Origin: Anagrus nilaparvatae
Taxonomy: Eukaryota > Arthropoda > Insecta > Hymenoptera > Mymaridae
DNA length: 64,000 bases
Reading direction: 5' to 3'
Assembly (NCBI GenBank): GCA_022575985.1
Contig: JAKSXM010000107.1
Location: 1,488,001 to 1,552,000 of the forward strand
In this document: positions 10,467-21,619 of the stretch, piece by piece
Layout of the letters: each line of letters starts with the position of its first letter
How positions within the stretch are numbered: the stretch's first letter is position 1
Translations under genes and position numbers: made by a program
The notes under the pieces: generated by a model
Told to the model about the DNA's origin: nothing
What the model saw: only the letters and a program-made list of their open reading frames with translations
Database searches by the model: none

Positions 10467-13418
10467 CATTTATTAAAATTTCCACAATTTATAAAAAAGT
10501 TTCTGGCAAAAAAATTTTCTCTTAAAACTTACTAAAACCGGCAATGTAAGAAGGTGTTCATTAAAATTCCCTAGATTTTTTTATAAAAAAAAATTATCCT
10601 TCTTGGTAACAGAGAAATTTGAAGAACTAGTTACTATATTCTTTGAGAACTTGCCTTAAAAAATTTAAAGGGCCTAAATATTACGATACAATAAAATACC
10701 ACGTATTTAGTAAATCCCTGTATATAATACGTACGTACATAAAATACTACTATAATGTAAACAGAGGGCGGAGCTGCCCCTCCAATTTTGCTAGTATTTA
10801 AATAAATATGTAAGTTGTAAATAGTGTTCCACTTACGGCTTCTCTGTTCCACTTCCAAGTGTTATAACTTATTGATATTATAGTAGAAATTCAAAATCAG
10901 CCTAGATAGACAATAAGTTTCTGACTATGAACTAGTAATAGCGGAAACTTCTTTTTCTCGAAGAAATTTTTCAAAAATAAAAGAATTATTTTTTTTTTCT
11001 ATTTAATGTGATAAATAAAATAAAATTTCAAAAAGTTTTAAAAATTATCTTTTTGTGAACTGGATTTTAAATTTTAAATTTGTAAGGTAAATTGCATATT
11101 ATTGTTATAATTAGAATTATTATTATCATTATTGTTATTTTTAAATAGGTAATTTTCTATTTTCTAATTTTATTCTTATCATTAGAGAAAAAAATATATT
11201 TTTGAATTTGAAAAAGTCTTTATCGTTCGCTTAAGCTAGGTTTTAGAAAAGTTTGTTTGATTTATTAATATACAACTATTTAATTTATATCTTTTTTTTT
11301 ATTTTTAATCACTTTTTTTTAATCTCTTATTTTAATTTTCTGTTAATTTTTAGTTACATTCAACTAGCCTATTTTTTTATTCAAAATTATATTCATGAAG
11401 TTCACTAATTTTCTAAATATTTCTTTTATATTATTAAAATTGTATATATTTAAAAAAATAAATTTTAATTTTTGTATTCAAAATTTTTGGGATTCTTCCA
11501 TTGAATTTTTAACTATTTGCAAATTATTATTAAATAAGAAAAAGGTATTTTCATGAAATATGAAATTTATTATTGTGTTGTTCGGTTTAATATGGTAAAA
11601 TTTACAAATATATTTTTTTTCAAGCGATTAAATTTAAAAATATATCAAACAAAAAGAAAATCTGCGATCTGGGCTATTCTTTTTTACATTTAAAAAAAAT
11701 TCCGCTTAAGAGAAATTGCACTTGCAGCTAATTGAATTTTTTATCTCGAAAAACGATTGATTGCAAAGTATCTGAAACATAAAGAATATTTTAAAAAAAT
11801 GTTTTTCTGGTCTTTGGACCGAAAGCACGTACTTCCTGGACTCTGCTCGCAAAAAAATTTTATACAGCTCTTGTACATAAATAAAAAATGCCCCAAATCG
11901 CAGTTTACTATCCTTGGCTTCGTCTAGGTAATTTACGTGCGATTTTGGCCATTCATTACTTTTCTGGACACATGCCGTAAATATACTATTTCCTGCTTAC
12001 TTGGGAAATTCGTGTATCGCTACCAGCGGAATTTTTTTTTCATCTCAAACCATTGAAAACGACTTAAAATAAAGAAAATTAAAACAAAATTATTACTTTT
12101 CTTTTTTGTTACCAAATTAAATTTTTTTTTTTGCCAATTCCCATTTTTGCAAAGCTTAATTTGAAATAATAACATATTTGCAATTAATTTTCTAAGATAG
12201 AAAGTTGAAATTTCAATTTTTTGAAAACAAATGTCACGGGACTAATATTAAAAACATTTTTTTTTTTAATTCTTTCATAAAACAGGTTTTTTTCTTCAGA
12301 AGCTGCATTGAATATATTATTTATTTTGACACGCCCGCCCATAAAAAACGATAGAATACTAGACGAAGGTGAGGCGATAGAAAAAAGATGTAATATTTGA
12401 ATATTTGTTAAATCTCGATTGGTCTATCTTTTTTAATATACTAGCGCCAAATTAATTGATTTTACCCGGATACTTATTGCTCTTTTTTTGTTCATCTTTT
12501 TGAGATCTATCTTTATACAACGTATGGTTTTATAGATAATTGCCACCCTCTCTAATAATATATACAGGGGAAAAAATTTTCAAAGACCATGCCTAATTTT
12601 TTAATTTTTAACATTTTGCTGTCATAATCATAGGCTCTAAGGCAATAAAAACAACAGTGCAATGCCTATTTAATTCTTTAATTGTATAGTCAACCTACCC
12701 CTTTCATTCCGAAAAATAATAATTTTTTAGAATCTAACAGAATCATGAGAGCTATAAGTTATAGCAAAAGGTGAATACAAAATGTCGTGCAGGATGAATT
12801 TTCGCTGTCAAGTGACATGATCTTCACTAATTAATATCTTTAAAAAAATAATAGAAAAATTAAAGCAAAACTTTAAAAATTAATTTTCATATTAAAATGA
12901 GAAAATGAAAAAATACAAAAATAAAAAATATCACAAATCAAATATTTTTTGGACAAACTGATACATAGGCCAACATTCTGGGAAAATTTAAGCAAAAATA
13001 ATTATGCCGAACTTGACTTCCGGGCAATTTGAAAAATTCAAACCGTTAAAAATGTATCTGGAAGTGGCCCAAAATGAAAAAAACAATTTTTTTCGGATAG
13101 TCCGGGTAAAAAGAAAATTTTTTCCTTATCATATGTATATATTAAAAGTTTCATGGTTTTGAATTATTTTAGGTTGAACTGGGCAGCTGAAATCAAAAAA
13201 TTGAAAAAATCCAACTTTGGATCAGCTGTATCTCAAAATTATGCACCAGGAAGTGTAAAATAGGAGTGGTTTCACAAATCCCAAATAAAAAGTTACGCAC
13301 GTGCGTATTGTAACGTAACCAAACAGCTTATTACCAAAGAGGCTAATATAAATGCTAAAGAGCTTATACTAATAGAGTACTGAATGTTAAAGCGGGAGTA
13401 CCTACGTAAAATATCGAA
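10467..13418. other. long AT-rich stretch, no gene recognised
   Basis: No coding frame with recognisable motifs was found on either strand. Short frames such as 10634-10858 (minus) have no domain signature. Likely old, unrecognisable repeat DNA. Confidence 0.45.
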
Positions 13419-13552
13419 CGGTACTGAGAAACAGAAGTAGTGGAACCACGCCCTCTTAAAAGAGCGCCAAAAATATTCTATGCTAGCAAATAGAAATTTT
13501 TGAATTATTTTTTAGTGGGCGTGGTTTCACTACTTCTGTTTCACAGTGACCG
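13419..13552. mobile_element. 134-bp MITE
   Basis: A short palindrome: CGGTACTGAGAAACAGAAGT at 13419 pairs with the inverse ending at 13552, with matching GTGG(A/T)ACCACGCCC-type blocks in both arms (GGGCGTGG at about 13517). No clear target duplication. Confidence 0.6.
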
Positions 13553-15712
13553 ATAATGGGTAAGGTTTTCTTCGTCTTACAAAACGATAAGAAGGGAGAC
13601 GCTGTAGGGGAAATATCAACGAGTTCGTTGGGAAATATACTAAAAGAGAATGTAGGAGAAAAAAATTGATCTTTTATATTTTTTCACTTTTATTACTACA
13701 TTCGTGAATTTTATTTTTATATAAAATTTTTGGATAATTAATTTCAATAGCAATTACTTCATAATTAGTTTTTTTATCTTAATTGAATTTAACGTTTGAC
13801 ATATTTTTTAATTTAAGTATCAGAAACAATCTTTTTAAGCCCAGTGTATTCATTTCTTTAAGGAAAAAAAAACATTTTTACTGACCAAATTTCAATTTTT
13901 AGGCCAAAAGCCAATGAAAACTGTAAGTAGCAAAAGGGCATCCCGGAATATTAGGGGAAAATCTGCACCAGAATGATATCTAAAAAACCTTTTACAGATT
14001 GTTTATACATACAAAAATATTAAGTTCCCCGTTGGAAGTTTGCCCCCAGCTGCACTTCATGGGAAAGGGGAGGAGGGGGGGGGGAATAACGTGTTTTTTT
14101 TCTCTTTTTTTTTCAAAAATCTGTCAAAAATTCATATGTCTTGTTCCTTAGTACCAAAATAGGTCTACATGGTCTTAAAAGATTCGTCTTTGATACCTTT
14201 TTCACATATAAAAGTCAAAAAATAATATTTTTTTCAAAAATACTGAAGTCTAACATTAAAATTTACCTCCCTGGAAAATTTATATGTTTTTTATCTATCA
14301 AAGCCTTTCAAAATGAGCCCAGTTAGAGCAAATATGAGCCGCGGAAACCGTCAAAATTTCAAAAAAACCAAAATTTTTTATTGGGTTTTTTGAAAATAAC
14401 AGGGGGATTGTCAACTGTTTGGGAATACGATTTGCTTCTAACTTTCAAAACAGGTTGTGGTAGTTAAGAAAACACCCTTCATACCCTCAGTTTACCTGAA
14501 TGGTCCTCCTGAATCCTGGTCCAAGAAATTAGACCCTATAGCAGGGCTATATGCTATATAAGATAGGACTTTTTAGGCTATCTTCTAAATGACGCTGCTA
14601 CCTTGTAAGTAAACCAAATTTAATACCTTCCGGTTGGTCTCATTTTTTTGTGAGTATTTATCACTTTTGGACCCCCGTAAACCGCATTTTTTTATCAGTA
14701 ATTCTCTTCTCGTTATAGTCAGTAAACCAAATGAACATATTTGGCCAAAAATGACAAATTTTTAGATTGCTGCAAAATATGTAATTTTTTACTTAAATGG
14801 GTCTTATATATCTCAAAACTTTTGTGCAAGCTCATAGTTTTAAAAAGATTTTTACTCATTCCTTTTGCTTCAGTTTTTTTCATAATATAGCTCAATAAAG
14901 ATTGTATTTATAATTTTAGCGTTTATTAAAATATCTTAAAGCGGGACTCTGACTTTAAATTTGGCAAAATCTTTTTGGCATCTATCGCCGATTTCATGTT
15001 CACGTTTTTTTTGCATTCCATAGGGTACAAACTACCAGAAAACCATGGTGGTAGTCGCGGCCTCGTATATTTTTCTTTTTCATTTTCAGTACTCATAAAA
15101 CGTATTTTCTTTAAGTAAATTCTTTAAAAAAATAAAATTTCAAATGCAAATCGTTTTAAATTTGAAAGCGAAAGGAGAACTCTCCGGAGAACATATTCCC
15201 CAAAATGTACTCCCCACCTACTATAGCAAAGGAATCAGGGAACTCCCTCGTTTTAAACCATGTTTACTATATTATATAATAATAGCCTACTGCGTTTGAG
15301 ACGATTAATTTTTATAATTTTTATGCAAATATATGTATATTATTATATATAGTTATAGTTCATATATTAAATAATATAATAAATTTTAATATACCGTATA
15401 GGAGCCGGTTTTCGATCAGAAGTCACTTTCTTATGTCTAGCTGTATCTTTATTTATTGAAAAATATACTTTAAAATTAATAATTGGTGTTAAATTTTGTT
15501 GCATTTGATCAGGGAAAGTCTATATTTTATTATCCCAATTAAAAAAATATCAAATTTATTGATGGATAATTAATAATTTACATTTATTACAAGTGTGCAT
15601 GGTAAGGTAATTTCGATAATGCAAATTCTATTTTTGATAATAGTATCATTTTGATCGAATTAATTTTCGATAATTTAAAAATCGCTAAAACTAAGTTTAA
15701 ATCGCGCGCGTT
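13553..15712. other. AT-rich stretch, no gene recognised
   Basis: Contains a G-rich run near 14068-14083 and unremarkable AT-rich sequence. The short plus-strand frame at 14141-14326 has no recognisable features. Confidence 0.4.
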
Positions 15713-15716
15713 TTAA

Positions 15717-16191
15717 GGTAGTACCTCAGTGGGGGGAAAGTGAGAGAGAGATTTTCGGACCTCTTTCTTTCTCTCACGAGTTTTGTATAAGAAATTCCAA
15801 AATGTTTTTGTTTATATTTATGTAAATAAACATCTAGGAGCTCTGAAATTTTTTCTATGAGTTTTTATAATAATAAATTATATTTTAACCAAATATAATA
15901 AAAATCTGTTCTGTAAATTTTTTACAATACGTACTTATTAAATCACATGCATATTTCACGTAAGAGATTTTAAAGGCTTCCAAAAAAAAATTTACAGAAC
16001 AGATTTTGATAATATTTGGTTAAAATATAATTTATTATTATAAAAACTCATAGAAAAAATTTCAGAGCTCCTAGATGTTTATTTACATAAATATAAACAA
16101 AAACATTTTGCGATTTCTTATACAAAACTCGCGAGAGAAAGAAAGAGGTCCGAAAAGACCTCTCTCTCTTTCAATCCACTGAGATACGTCC
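15717..16191. mobile_element. 475-bp MITE with TTAA target duplication
   Basis: TTAA at 15713-15716 and 16192-16195 flanks arms beginning GGTAGTACCTCAGTGG and ending with the inverse of GGACGTATCTCAGTGG. The arms of about 200 bp match closely, for example CATCTAGGAGCTCTGAAATT. TTAA duplication suggests a piggyBac or Kolobok-type transposase acting in trans. Confidence 0.8.
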
Positions 16192-16195
16192 TTAA

Positions 16196-16646
16196 TAGGA
16201 TTCTTATAGGTATAACTATACGCACTTCTTAACTTCCTTTTCACTCACTTTTTTGTTGTTTTTTTGTATAATAGGTACCTATAATAAGAATAAAATGTAG
16301 TAAACAACAGATGAACTACACACTTGTATAATCATGCATTTTAAACATTTTTTTATTAAAATTTACTTTTTAATTTTAATTAATGAAAGATAATAGTTGA
16401 TATGTATAATGTTTTTAAAACTCAAGGAAACAAAATAGACGCCGTGTGTAAGCAACCCGCGGGGTCAATGACCTATTTTAGTTCGCACGGGACTTCTATA
16501 TAAACAACACGCATTTATTAACCTCTTTATTTATTTGTTTATTTAAAAGTAAAAAAGACATAAATTTATGAAAAAATTGTTATAGAATATAATTTTAAAG
16601 TATTTTTTATATTAAAATAAAGATTTTTTTCTAAATTAAAGTGTGT
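16196..16646. other. AT-rich left flank of the LTR retroelement
   Basis: No gene or repeat recognised. It ends in GTAG (16647-16650), the target site duplicated on integration of the retroelement. Confidence 0.5.
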
Positions 16647-16650
16647 GTAG

Positions 16651-17273
16651 TGTAACGGTTATGTATTTTGGTACCGATTACAAACTGATTTTACTATGTT
16701 GTATACTGGATTTTATTACTTTAATATATTTTATGTTGGATTCAACTACTAGCGACAAATTCCCGTAAGGAATAAGGCAAAACTGTATTAAAAGGACAAT
16801 TGTTTAGGACTATGTTTACTGAATAAATCTTAATACCTTTGATTAAAACTTATAGTTTATTATAAAATAAATGTTTAAATGGTTTACAAGTTAAAGTACA
16901 ATAAATAATTATAAGTCAAACAGATAATTAGAGTAGTAGCGAAAATAGAGGTTTAAGATAGATGATTTGCGACTGTTCGGAAGCTCGACCGGAGATCGAA
17001 TGCTGTTCTGACAAATTCGGCAGTATTTATATGATTTGTTGTTGAGCTGGTTTAGTGGGGCATCATGGATCTCCAAACAGGACCCAGTTTCTCTTTTTTG
17101 TGGTTGACCTCGTTATTACGTAGTCCGATGCCTTACATAAGTCCCAGCTTACTTTCGTTTTTACATATTGTATTTGTGAATTAATATCTTTGAATTTCTG
17201 TTTAATCGACGCAAGATAACTCTTGGTCGATGACTTTTGGTAAAGCTGGCCTTTTGCTTTGCCAGCCGTTACA
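16651..17273 (-). repeat. 3' LTR (left copy)
   Basis: 623 bp, starting TGTAACGGTTATG and ending CAGCCGTTACA on the plus strand, so it has the inverted TGTAACGG/CCGTTACA ends. In sense orientation a TATAAATA lies at 17031-17024 and an AATAAA at 16861-16856, reasonable positions for U3 promoter and R/polyadenylation signals. It is preceded in sense orientation by the polypurine tract. Confidence 0.95.
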
Positions 17274-17284
17274 CTCCTCTCCTT
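17274..17284 (-). promoter_or_regulatory. polypurine tract
   Basis: On the sense (minus) strand AAGGAGAGGAG directly abuts the 3' LTR, the expected place for the primer of plus-strand DNA synthesis. Confidence 0.8.
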
Positions 17285-18130
17285 ATAAAAAAAAACTTTT
17301 CGTAAAGTTTTTTTATAGAATGCTTTTTCTGATTTTTTTTTTTTGACTACTTGCTAATTTAATCGTTTGACCTGTTATTATCTGATTGCTCTCTTGTTTT
17401 GAGAATGTTTTCATAATTTTAAAAAAAATATTGACTCTATATAATATAACGTATGCTGATTTATGATTCTATATAATGAACAAGTTTTTTGATTCGATAT
17501 AATAAAAATTATTTTATTCTCAATTTATGCTTCTATACAATATTAGTATTTTTGCAAATCGTAATTGTATTTAATTTAATAAAAAAAATGTTTTTTTTTT
17601 TTTTAACCTTGAACGTTCTCGGATGAGATCTGAAAAAATTTATAAGTTAGTGAAGGAGGAGATGTAAAATTTGCAAAAAATTATTTTAGTAAAATATGTC
17701 TATTTTACATCCCCTTATCCCTTCTGCGGTACAGAAAAAAAATACTGTAGTATTTTTACATAAAAATTGACGAAGAATTTTTTTGTGTTAGTGAATTATA
17801 AAAAGTTACCATCACCGTAAAAAATTTTGAATATCATTAGAGATTTATTAATCCGGTTTTTTCTTGAATGATTGAGATGTTTCGACAGGTATTTGACAGT
17901 ATCTTACTAATCCTTATTAATTGTACATCTCTATTAATAAAAAAAAATTTTGTGATTTGCCGGTATTTGTATACTTAAAAGAAAGAAAATGTGTACTGCA
18001 GTAAGTATAATATTATTTAAAAATAATAAAAAAAACTTATAATATAAATGTTAAGTCATTTAGTCATATTTATTTAATAATTAATTACTTATTAGTGAGA
18101 GTTATTGACTTATATCAATCATAAGCTTAA
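17285..18130. other. non-coding 3' region of the retroelement
   Basis: AT-rich, no supported gene. It contains a small inverted pair (GGAGATGTAAAA near 17658 and TTTTACATCCCC near 17703). It probably includes upstream control sequence for the plus-strand genes. Confidence 0.4.
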
Positions 18131-18133
18131 GTG

Positions 18134-18166
18134 TATAAAAAGAAGAAAGAAATAACCGTTATTCAG
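18134..18166 (+). promoter_or_regulatory. TATA box plus initiator for the plus-strand genes
   Basis: TATAAAA at 18134-18140 is followed by TTCAGAC, with the presumed +1 A at 18165, 31 nt from the first T of the TATA box. That spacing, and a TCAG-type initiator, match arthropod RNA polymerase II core promoters. It points toward the hairpin array and the JmjC-like gene, opposite to the retroelement sense strand. Confidence 0.55.
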
Positions 18167-18354
18167 ACGTTTTTGTAACTAATATATGCGCCGAGTATTC
18201 TCGGATATTTTCGTAAGCGCTCGGAAGTGTCGAGTTCTTCCATAAAAATTTATATATGCATCGTAATGCTATGTATGTATAAACGTATATTGATGTCGTT
18301 TCTCTTCTTTTTTGACACGATTAATATTATATATTTATTATTGCTAATATTTTA

Positions 18355-18600
18355 TTACTACTATTAATATTATTATTATTATTATTAGTAATTCAAAAAA
18401 AAAATTTTATATTAATAATATTAATATATTATTTACCGAATTAGTTGTAAAGTTAATTATCCGTAAATTATTATTATTATTATTATTACTAATATTAGTT
18501 ATTATTATTATTATTATTTTCATCTATGTATTTTTCCTTTTTTTCGTGCGTATTTTTCTTACAAGAGAGAAAAAAAATATTCAATAATAATAATAATTTT
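18355..18600. repeat. ATT/TTA microsatellite tracts
   Basis: Three short runs of (ATT)n at about 18360-18392, 18467-18518 and 18583-18600, inside the retroelement between its 3' LTR and the hairpin array. Confidence 0.8.
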
Positions 18601-18859
18601 TATTAAGGTGGTTACTTATCTTAATTATCATGTTAAAGTTAATAACCCGTAATTTGTTATGACTGATATATTAAGTATACATGAAAGAAGAGAAAAAGAG
18701 ATTTGTTACTTTTTGAATTCTCTTTCTCTGCTTTGCGCTGTTTATAATATATGTGAGAAGATGTATACGTGTTAGTGTATACACTTTCTCTATGTATAAA
18801 AATATGCTTTAGTCTAGTGAGTTTTTTTTGTTTCTCTCTCTTACTTTTTATATAGAAAA

Positions 18860-19492
18860 AATATATATGGAAGAGTATTTCATTTTACTCTTCCAAAACA
18901 AAAAAAAATATTCTTTTTGGAAGAGTATTTCATTTTACTCTTCCAAAACAAAAAAAAAAATAATATATTTTTGGAAGAGTATTTCGTTTCACTCTTCCAA
19001 AACAAAAATAATATATTTTTGGAAGAGTATTTCGTTTCACTCTTCCAAAACAAAAAAATATTCTTTTTGGAAGAGTATTTCGTTTCACTCCTCCAAAACA
19101 ACAAAAAATATATTTTTGGAAGAGTATTTCGTTTCACTCTTCCAAAACAAAAAAAAATTTCTTTTTGGAAGAGTATTTCGTTTTACTCCTCCAAAACAAA
19201 AAAATTTCTTTTTGGAAGAGCATTTCGTTTCACTCCTCCAAAACAAAAAAAATTTCTTTTTGGAAGAGTATTTCGTTTTACTCCTCCAAAAACAACAAAA
19301 AATATATTTTTGGAAGAGTATTTCGTTTCACTCTTCCAAAACAAAAAAATTTCTTTTTGGAAGAGTATTTCGTTTTACTCCTCCAAAACAACAAAAAATA
19401 TATTTTTGGAAGAGTATTTCGTTTTACTCTTCCAAAACAAAAAAAATTTCTTTTTGGAAGAGTATTTCGTTTTACTCCTCCAAAAAAAGATT
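18860..19492. repeat. array of 13 hairpin-forming repeats (~49 bp)
   Basis: Each unit has GGAAGAGTATTTCGTTT followed by (C/T)ACTC(T/C)TCC, bracketed by TTTTT and AAAACAAAAA, so it folds into a stem of TTTTGGAAGAG with its inverse around a ~10-nt loop. Units begin near 18868, 18917, 18971, 19020, 19069, 19117, 19167, 19215, 19262, 19311, 19358, 19407 and 19456. Several copies read CTCCTCC instead of CTCTTCC. This breaks one pair in plus-strand RNA but becomes a G-U wobble in minus-strand RNA, the retroelement genome sense. All three plus frames are open by composition; I do not regard them as protein. It lies between the plus-strand promoter and the first recognised exon. Confidence 0.85.
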
Positions 19493-19560
19493 TTGGCTAA
19501 ATTAAATTTCTGGTAAAAATTTATTTTTATGGTAGTGTCTTATTTTCGATAATTTTTCAG

Positions 19561-20029
19561 GCTGGAAAACTTTTTGGATGTCCTTCCTTGACTATAGTTC
19601 CTGAGAAGGTGCCTTTGGGTGAATTTGGTGATTTTCTTGATCGAGAATCGGCTCTTCTACAGTGGGCTTCTTGTATGTTGGTAAGTGGGTTTAAAGTCCT
19701 CTTGTTTTTGGATGTATCTATATGTTTAGTTAGTTTTTTTTTTTTTGTTTTTATAGTTTCCAGATTTTGTGGCTGTTGATGAGTCTTTTGATGATGGACC
19801 GTATCTTGAAAAAATAACTGAGGATGATATTACTCGTGAGATGGTAATTACTGGTGTCCTTGGTCGATACGCGAAACTAGAGTCTCCTGCTATCTCTGCG
19901 GTTGATTTTAGGACTTCTATGATGTTGGGGGATACCTTTGTTCCAATACCTGAGTGTGAGAACCTCGAAGATTTGGCCAGGTTGGCTAAAACAGCTCTGG
20001 ATACACGGGCGAATAGTTGCGTTCCGTAG
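19561..20029 (+). CDS. spliced upstream ORF joined to the JmjC-like gene (131 codons, 5' end unknown)
   Basis: Exon 19561-19680 follows a TTTTTCAG acceptor and ends at GTAAGT; the intron 19681-19756 ends TTATAG; the next exon runs from 19757. The joined frame reads AGKLFGCPSLTIVPEKVP onward, then FPDFVAVDESFDDGPYLEK, and ends at TAG 20027-20029. No suitable initiator ATG precedes it in this exon, so a further 5' exon is expected upstream of the acceptor; an internal in-frame ATG occurs at 19675. The stop is immediately followed by an in-frame ATG that opens the JmjC-like frame. It may be a separate protein, a readthrough N-terminus, or one gene broken by a nonsense change. It is antisense to the retroelement, so its introns would be preserved during retrotransposition. 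Confidence 0.6.
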
Positions 20030-21014
20030 ATGATTGCTCGGGATTTGGAGCTTTGTTATGGAAAAAGTTATTTGGATATCCGATCTGACCACTATGCTAG
20101 TGATGTCTTGGTTGGAGGCTTATCCTGTACTCCTGGTGAGTTGTTCTCCTTTTTTTTTTTTGAAAATAATTTTGTTGCTTATTGAATATTACTAAAAAAA
20201 TATTTTATTTCTAGGCATAAATACTTCAATGTGGTATGTTGGCGAAAAAGGGGCTGGTTCGGCCATGTGTCTAGAGCGAGGAGCCGTTGGTGCTGCTCAT
20301 TTGCTCAGATCTGGTGGAGCCAACGCTTGGCGGATTATTCTTAGTCCAAGTGTGCCTGATTATTGTAAGGCGGTTGGATCATTGTTATTACAAGCCAACC
20401 AGTGCACAAATGAATTTTGTAGTGATGGATATCTATGCTTGAATTGTTCCTGTCCGCGTGCGGCATTACACAGTCCAGGCTTCTTTCCTTCATCTAAGTT
20501 CTTAGAAGATAACCACATACAATACTACGACTTTATCCAGCAGCCATCAGATTTGGTGTATGTAAGTCCACACACGCCTCATTTTACAGTTAGTATAGCA
20601 GCTAATATTAGTGAGTCTACTAATATTATGCCACGATTGCTGACTGCAGTGAGGCTTCCACCGACTTTGTGTTTTTGTGATACAGATATCGGTGGTATAG
20701 GAGAGTTGGAGACCGATCAGTCATTAATAATTCTTGAGGAGAATCGTCGTTTAACTTGTCGTAGGCGTGGGTGTGGTAAGCAATTTTTGAAGGAAGCTGA
20801 ACTTGAAGCTCACGTGAAGAAGAATCATGTTTTTCGTTGTGATCTTTGTGATTACGAAACTGATTTGAAGTTTAATGCTGAGCGACACCAGAATACTCAT
20901 GGAGTTAGACCACTAGATCAACGCGTGTGTGAGTGTGGGGCACTCGTACGTGCTGGAAATTTACCTAAACATCGGTTGACTCAGAAACATAGAAAAAAGA
21001 TGCGTTTAACTTAG
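20030..21014 (+). CDS. JmjC-like domain protein with C2H2 zinc fingers (spliced, 301 aa)
   Basis: Exons 20030-20135 and 20215-21014 join across a GT-AG intron (GTGAGT...TTTCTAG) to give 301 residues. Residues ~35-75 (GINTSMWYVGEKGAGSAMCL, then GAVGAAHLLRSGGANAW) match the KDM4/JARID-type JmjC core. Residues ~130-165 contain PHFTVSI and AANISESTNIM, matching the distal His and the ES.N motif. The first metal ligand of the HxE/D motif appears as Cys (CLE), so demethylase activity is doubtful. Three C-terminal zinc fingers follow; the middle one is canonical (CDLC-x12-HQNTH), while the others are spaced irregularly. Probably a chromatin-binding factor captured from a host. It converges tail-to-tail with the 107-aa gene 88 bp away. 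An upstream ORF ends exactly at its ATG. Confidence 0.65.
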
Positions 21015-21060
21015 TTATTTTGTTTTTTTTTTTTTTGTGTAGATGTGTAATATTTGTATG

Positions 21061-21066
21061 AATAAA
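21061..21066 (+). terminator. polyadenylation signal AATAAA
   Basis: AATAAA lies 47 nt after the stop of the JmjC-like gene and is followed by a long A run, a normal position for its mRNA 3' end. Confidence 0.65.
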
Positions 21067-21101
21067 GTTTGTTAAAAAAAAAAAAATTTGTTTTACTATG
21101 A

Positions 21102-21425
21102 TTATTCCTCTTCTGTTGAAACTTCGCTATCACTAGAAAATCCTTCTGGGTCTCCGCTTGAATATCCGTCGTCTGGTATATGTAAGTCATATACATTAGT
21201 TGCCTCCCAGGTCCACTTCCTGAGGATTCTATTAATATCTTTAACTACTTGCGTATTTAATTTTTTTACTAGGAGTAGTTCAATCTTGATACTTGATCTC
21301 CTTAAGTCGTATGGTGAAAGATTTAAATGATACATTTTCCAGATAATTAGTTTTAGTTTGAAAGTGTTATCTATGTTCTCCCTTAATTCTCTTTGGTATT
21401 TGTATAGTTTATTTAATGAACTCAT
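21102..21425 (-). CDS. accessory protein, 107 aa, acidic Ser-rich tail (paralogue of the 113-aa gene)
   Basis: Starts MSSLNKLYKYQRELREN. A basic, Leu-rich N-terminal half (likely helical) is followed by RKWTWEATNVYDLHIPDDGY and a tail rich in S, D and E ending STEEE. It aligns along its whole length with the product of 21961-21620, including YDLR(R/K)S, R.L.KW.WE and HIPDDGYSSGD. The two genes also share the sequence just upstream, an AG acceptor followed by ACAGTGA(C/T)CG, so splice context was duplicated too. The SSDSE...STEEE tail offers casein kinase 2-type sites. Function unknown; no known family recognised. Probably expressed from a spliced subgenomic mRNA of the retroelement. Confidence 0.7.
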   Translation of the reverse strand: MSSLNKLYKYQRELRENIDNTFKLKLIIWKMYHLNLSPYDLRRSSIKIELLLVKKLNTQVVKDINRILRKWTWEATNVYDLHIPDDGYSSGDPEGFSSDSEVSTEEE

Positions 21426-21619
21426 TTTTAAGTAGTTTATCGGTCACTGTCTTAAAATTGACTAATAATATAAAAATAATATTTTGAGTAAAAGCAAAAA
21501 AAAATGAAATTTCCCTCTCTTTTTTTTTTTGAAAATATGTATAATACGTTGAGCTTTAATAAATTTTCTTTTTTTGTTAAAAAAAAATTATTAATTTTTC
21601 TACTTTGTATGTGAATCTT

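Noticed and set aside
18860..19492. CRISPR-like array
   Set aside because: Repeats are contiguous palindromic units with A/T-run spacers of no unique content, inside a eukaryotic retroelement.
18828..19516. Open frames of 225, 199 and 111 codons across the hairpin array
   Set aside because: All three plus frames (and one minus) are open only because the repeat lacks stop triplets; the peptides are simple repeats with frame-changing unit lengths. A repeat array is the better reading.
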